From: Clostridia bacterium
GTDB lineage: Bacteria; Bacillota_A; Clostridia; Oscillospirales; Acutalibacteraceae
Assembly (NCBI GenBank): GCA_017441045.1
Contig: JAFSAK010000056.1
Coordinates: forward strand, 1 to 25,667
Reading direction: 5' to 3'
DNA: 25,667 bases
In this document: one piece after another, positions 22,840-25,667 of the stretch
How the letters are laid out: every line of letters starts with the position of its first letter
Position numbering within the stretch: position 1 is the stretch's first letter
Position numbers and translations under genes: made by a program
Notes under the pieces: model-generated
Seen by the model: only the letters and a program-made list of their open reading frames with translations
Told to the model about the DNA's origin: nothing
Database searches by the model: none

Positions 22840-23532
22840 TTATTTACGTTTAACGATTAGGGTGGTCTGGCCACTCACACCAACAACGATTACTTCGCTT
22901 CCGGTAGTAATGGCTTCACCTTCATCGGTAACGGCGTTTCGCTCTACGTAAGAGCCCTGTAACATAATATTTACCTTGCCTTCACCTCGCCTATTAGCAG
23001 GAACGGTAAGATATACTTTGCCCGCTTTTCCAAGCGCATTGCGGTTATCCGCGGTGCCACTGCTTCTAAGCTTCATTATGCTTCTGAATAAATATGCCAC
23101 TAGCACCATAATCGCAAAACCGCAAAGTGTGGCCACGAGCAAGGTTATGACCAGATTGATTTTTGCTTCGGTCATCACAACGCCTACCCAGCCAAACATA
23201 ACCAGGAAGGCAACGATGCCACGTACAGTAAATAGGCGTAAGCTGTCAAATCCTTCGATGTCGGAGAGTTCTGCGGCATCAACAAGTTCATCGCCGTATA
23301 CACCATCAGATATATCGCCATCAGCATCAAAATCGATATCAGCGTCTGTGTTGGCATCAAAATCAATATCGGCATCAGTATCTAAATCAAAATCTGCATC
23401 GGCATCTCCGTCATCAAATCCAAAAAACATTAGGATGGTTTGAATAACCAAAACCAAAGTGGCGGGTATTGCTATGCAGTAGAAAATCTGCGCCACAAGT
23501 CCCAGTGCGTTCCACCATTCTAAAAATGCCAT
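22840..23532 (-). CDS. NfeD-like membrane protein (YuaF-like) with Asp-rich segment
   Basis: A 230-residue flotillin partner. There is a membrane helix at about 12-37, then an extraordinary acidic segment (about 40-75) in which nearly every second residue is Asp. Two more helices follow at about 102-120 and 126-150, and a C-terminal OB-fold (about 160-230, ending GSEVIVVGVSGQTTLIVKRK). NfeD proteins act with flotillins in membrane organisation. The acidic segment lies between the first two helices, probably outside the cell, and could bind divalent cations; that is inference. GGGGGA precedes the ATG, and the start is 11 nt after the DUF1836 gene stop, so the three genes are one operon. Confidence 0.87.
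   Translation of the reverse strand: MAFLEWWNALGLVAQIFYCIAIPATLVLVIQTILMFFGFDDGDADADFDLDTDADIDFDANTDADIDFDADGDISDGVYGDELVDAAELSDIEGFDSLRLFTVRGIVAFLVMFGWVGVVMTEAKINLVITLLVATLCGFAIMVLVAYLFRSIMKLRSSGTADNRNALGKAGKVYLTVPANRRGEGKVNIMLQGSYVERNAVTDEGEAITTGSEVIVVGVSGQTTLIVKRK
23323..23382 (-). repeat. Tandem 30-bp repeat coding for an Asp-rich decapeptide
   Basis: Residues 51-60 and 61-70 of the NfeD-like protein are the same decapeptide (D or N, then TDADIDFDA), encoded by two adjacent 30-bp units. Further degenerate units extend on both sides (residues 41-50 and 71-73). Copy number could vary by slippage. Confidence 0.8.
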
Positions 23533-23543
23533 AATTTTCCCCC

Positions 23544-24095
23544 TTAATCAAATGAAGCTAAAATTTGCTTAGCGTTTTCTTTGAGTTTTGCTGCGCTGTG
23601 GGCATAAAACATTATCTGTAAAACATATTGAAGTTTTACTCGGTCACCTTCAATATGCGGATTAAAATCGGCGGTTGCATTTTCAACCGCTTTTTTAACC
23701 GATGTTTCATCAGATATATTTATGGTGATATCGGAAATCATATTCACATATCTGTGGTATAACTCATCATCACCGATAAGATCGTCGGCGGGGTCGTTTA
23801 TATTGCCGCCGATAATATTTATCAAGTTGCAAATAGATTCTATCTGCAATGTGTCGCGTAACATATTAATGATTATTATTCTTGCAAATTGCTCTGCAGA
23901 ATACATTTTTTTAACAGGGGAGCTAACAAATTTACGCTTCACCCAGTTTTGCACAACATGAGGTTCAACCCCCGTCATTGAGCAGACCTGAGATAAGGTT
24001 ATTCCGCCTGCGGCAAAAATACCATCAAATAAATTTTTTGAACAGCCCTTTTTAATTTCAAGCACCTCTATGGTGGTTCCGGGATATGTGGACAT
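23544..24095 (-). CDS. DUF1836 putative transcriptional regulator
   Basis: A 183-residue protein of the DUF1836 family, common in Bacillota and of unproven role. A helix-turn-helix is visible at about 32-55 (ITLSQVCSMTGVEPHVVQNWVK). It resembles MerR/phage-type first helices, and YSAEQFARIIIINMLR follows. The rest is helical, with no ligand-binding motif I recognise. The open frame reaches 24143 across the promoter region, but ATG at 24095 has GAGGTG upstream and is preferred. It leads the operon with the NfeD-like protein and flotillin, so it may regulate them or itself. Confidence 0.82.
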   Translation of the reverse strand: MSTYPGTTIEVLEIKKGCSKNLFDGIFAAGGITLSQVCSMTGVEPHVVQNWVKRKFVSSPVKKMYSAEQFARIIIINMLRDTLQIESICNLINIIGGNINDPADDLIGDDELYHRYVNMISDITINISDETSVKKAVENATADFNPHIEGDRVKLQYVLQIMFYAHSAAKLKENAKQILASFD

Positions 24096-24125
24096 ATCAT
24101 CACCTCTTTTGGTGTTTGCACCATT

Positions 24126-24154
24126 ATAATACCACGCGGTCAAGTGACTGTCAA
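24126..24154 (-). promoter_or_regulatory. Promoter of the DUF1836-NfeD-flotillin operon
   Basis: Minus-strand TTGACA (24154-24149) and TATTAT (24131-24126) are 17 nt apart, a near-consensus promoter. GTCA/TGAC half-sites form a perfect 10-bp dyad at 24139-24148 in the spacer and another at 24145-24153 over the -35, so repressor binding here is plausible. Confidence 0.72.
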
Positions 24155-24223
24155 GAGTAATCGCGTGATTTTTTAAATTTTTTTGGTCGAGTTGGTGACC
24201 ACGCTATAATATATTATGATATA

Positions 24224-24252
24224 AAAACGGGTGACCGTCAGTCATCCGTTTT
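24224..24252 (-). terminator. Intrinsic terminator of the dnaI-like gene
   Basis: On the minus strand AAAACGG and TGAC pair with GTCA and CCGTTTT around a 5-nt loop, with one A-C mismatch, followed by a T-rich tail. It lies 12 nt after the dnaI-like stop codon. Confidence 0.75.
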
Positions 24253-24264
24253 GGAATATATACT

Positions 24265-25233
24265 TTAACCCTTTAATTTTTCTGCGATTTTGATTTGTCT
24301 TATATCGTTACCGATAAACTTTTTGGCGGTATAATTGCCGATGAATCTTGAGGAGATTCGGGGCGTATACTTCTGCTCGATTTCCTGCATCGTAAGGTTG
24401 GTGTTTATAATTGTGGGTCTATTTGATAAAAGTCGGGTATTAACCACATTATAAAACATTGCCTGTATGTAAGGTGAAACGAATTCGCTGCCAAGGTCAT
24501 CAATTACGAGCAAATCGCAAGAAACGGCGGCATTGAAACTATCGTTGCTTCTATTGCCGAACTGGTCATTTTCCATAGCGGCAAAAAGGTTATAAGCCGA
24601 GCCGTAAACCACGTCAAAACCCTGATTCAAAAGTTCATAAACTATGGATAGGGAAAGATGGGTTTTTCCAAGCCCTGCATTCCCCATAAATAAAATGCTT
24701 TCGGAAGAACGGGGGCTGAAATCCTTTGCATAGTCACGGCAAAGTTTTAAAATGCCTTCCATTCTTTTTCTGGGATTACCGTTTTCGGAATCCTCATCGG
24801 AGTAATATTTAAGGGAGAAATTATCAAAACGGCAACTATTTAAGGGAAGGGACTTTGAAAGTTCTTCAATTAAAATTTGTTTTGCGCGGGATTTAATGCA
24901 GTTACAAATCTTGCCGTCGATATATCCCGTATCTTTACAAGCGTTACAATCAAACTTGGGGGGCGCTATGCCGTTTTTTTCTAAAATCGCCTGTCTTTCA
25001 TCCGAAAGAGCGGTTATTAGTTTTTGCATACGGTCAAGTTCATTTTTATCTCCCGAAAGAACGGTAAGACCGATTTTTGCGCCAACGGCCTTAAGGGTGC
25101 GGTCAATTTCATCAATTCTTATATTTTTGGCTTTAAGAGCTTGGAGAGCTTTATTATATTCCGCATTTTTGCGGTTTGAATTGGCCTTTTGTTCTTCAAA
25201 GGCGCGGGAAAACGCTGTTTCTCGATTTATCAT
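24265..25233 (-). CDS. DnaI/DnaC-like AAA+ helicase loader
   Basis: A 322-residue ATPase that probably loads the replicative helicase. Residues 1-90 are helical and charged. A four-Cys zinc site follows (Cys96, Cys99, Cys110, Cys112 in CNACKDTGYIDGKICNC). The AAA+ core has Walker A GNAGLGKT (184-191), Walker B LLVIDD (241-246), a sensor-1 stretch INTNL, and the arginine-containing ISSRF near 293-297. The zinc site is as in Bacillus DnaI. The ATG at 25233 has GGGGTGA upstream and is 12 nt after the DnaD-domain gene stop; the two are an operon, the usual clostridial pairing of a DnaD protein with its loader. Confidence 0.92.
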   Translation of the reverse strand: MINRETAFSRAFEEQKANSNRKNAEYNKALQALKAKNIRIDEIDRTLKAVGAKIGLTVLSGDKNELDRMQKLITALSDERQAILEKNGIAPPKFDCNACKDTGYIDGKICNCIKSRAKQILIEELSKSLPLNSCRFDNFSLKYYSDEDSENGNPRKRMEGILKLCRDYAKDFSPRSSESILFMGNAGLGKTHLSLSIVYELLNQGFDVVYGSAYNLFAAMENDQFGNRSNDSFNAAVSCDLLVIDDLGSEFVSPYIQAMFYNVVNTRLLSNRPTIINTNLTMQEIEQKYTPRISSRFIGNYTAKKFIGNDIRQIKIAEKLKG

Positions 25234-25245
25234 ATACTCACCCCG

Positions 25246-25667
25246 TTAATCAGAATTAAGCATCTTTTCAAATGCATCAAGGTCATAGGCGGCAAAGTTG
25301 TTTTTAACCGTTTTGGCGGGCTTTTTAACCGTTTTTTCGCCCTCAACCGTATCGGCTACCGTTTTGTAGCCCTTCTTATGCCAAGTTTCTAAAATCTTAT
25401 TTATATAACCGAAAGAAATTTTCACATTTCTGTCAACACACATATTATAAGCGTGTTTTAAAAGTTCGGCGCTGATACCCCATTCGTTTACCCATATATC
25501 GCAATATTTCTGCTCGTTTTCACTGGGCTTTCGGGTATCTATACCGAAGGCCTTCCAAACAATCGAAACGGCAAGTTTACTCTGCGCCGCCTTTTTAATT
25601 TCATTTTCGGCATCAATAAGGGTTTCAACCCCGTTATCTTTCCATTTAATAGCAGTTTTTTCTATGA
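25246..25667 (-). CDS. DnaD/DnaB2-domain replication initiation protein, C-terminal part
   Basis: The open frame runs through the right edge; 139 C-terminal residues are present. They include a helical region with WVNEWGISAELLKHAY and the domain motif YINKILETWHKKGYKT, characteristic of the DnaB2/DnaD domain that remodels DNA during primosome assembly. A basic linker (GEKTVKKPAKTVKNN) and an acidic helical tail (AYDLDAFEKMLNSD) end the protein; such a tail may bind the partner. An ATG at 25443 lies inside the domain and is not the start. Together with the loader gene downstream it forms a replication-restart unit. Confidence 0.87.
   Translation of the reverse strand, partial: IEKTAIKWKDNGVETLIDAENEIKKAAQSKLAVSIVWKAFGIDTRKPSENEQKYCDIWVNEWGISAELLKHAYNMCVDRNVKISFGYINKILETWHKKGYKTVADTVEGEKTVKKPAKTVKNNFAAYDLDAFEKMLNSD

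Noticed and set aside
24183..24210. Plus-strand promoter driving a small RNA between the DUF1836 and dnaI-like genes
   Set aside because: TTGGTC-N16-TATAAT is only a fair match. The downstream hairpin has a poor plus-strand T-tail and is better explained as the dnaI-like gene terminator.
1..25667. CRISPR arrays, insertion sequences, phage genes, tRNA or rRNA genes
   Set aside because: No regularly spaced repeats, transposase or integrase motifs, terminal repeats or RNA gene signatures were seen on reading; intergenic regions are short and explained by promoters and terminators.

Overview
The window looks like a chromosomal segment from a low-to-moderate GC Gram-positive anaerobe of the class Clostridia (Bacillota). 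The evidence is the short, often 4-nt-overlapping operons, the strong Shine-Dalgarno sites, the archaeal-type short ProS, the DnaD/DnaI-type replication-restart pair, CarD, a DUF1836 regulator, the YuaF/YuaG-like NfeD-flotillin pair and a YtrA-like GntR/ABC operon. I cannot place genus or family from sequence alone. Coding density is high, no stretch over 300 bases lacks a gene, and I saw no tRNA, rRNA, insertion sequence, phage gene or CRISPR array.

Layout. 1-3163 (minus): lepA, an M15 D,D-carboxypeptidase and murD (cut by the left edge), transcribed from a promoter just upstream of lepA. 3198-5459 (plus): an OmpR-type response regulator and its histidine kinase. 5527-6693 (plus): a membrane-anchored metallo-beta-lactamase-fold protein. 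6722-9367 (minus): a GntR regulator, ABC ATPase, ABC permease and lipoprotein operon with a dyad operator on its promoter. 9372-10906 (minus): proS. 10943-11269 (plus): acpP alone. 11316-11889 (plus): carD alone. 11919-21330 (plus): a nine-gene aromatic amino acid operon. 21368-24154 (minus): DUF1836 regulator, NfeD and flotillin. 24224-25667 (minus): dnaI-like loader and a DnaD-domain protein cut by the right edge.

The centre of interest is the aromatic operon. Its nine genes (aminotransferase, pheA, aroB, aroC, aroE-aroK fusion, aroQ, aroA, tyrA, DAHP synthase) supply every step from erythrose-4-phosphate and PEP to chorismate, and on to phenylalanine and tyrosine; no tryptophan-branch gene is present. 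Ahead of the first gene lies a 190-nt transcribed leader. It contains a 22-codon ORF with a good ribosome binding site and a run of seven Tyr/Phe codons (Tyr-Tyr-Phe-Tyr-Tyr-Tyr-Phe). A large hairpin follows, then an intrinsic terminator that shares bases with that hairpin. This is the architecture of ribosome-mediated transcription attenuation sensing charged tRNA-Tyr and tRNA-Phe. Bacillota usually control such operons with T-boxes, and no T-box is visible here. The leader ORF is too short for ordinary gene callers.

Secondary points are a GntR operator that covers the -10 of its own promoter, an Asp-every-second-residue repeat in the NfeD protein, a fusion of a small membrane domain to a metallo-beta-lactamase domain, and paired direct repeats over the two-component promoter.
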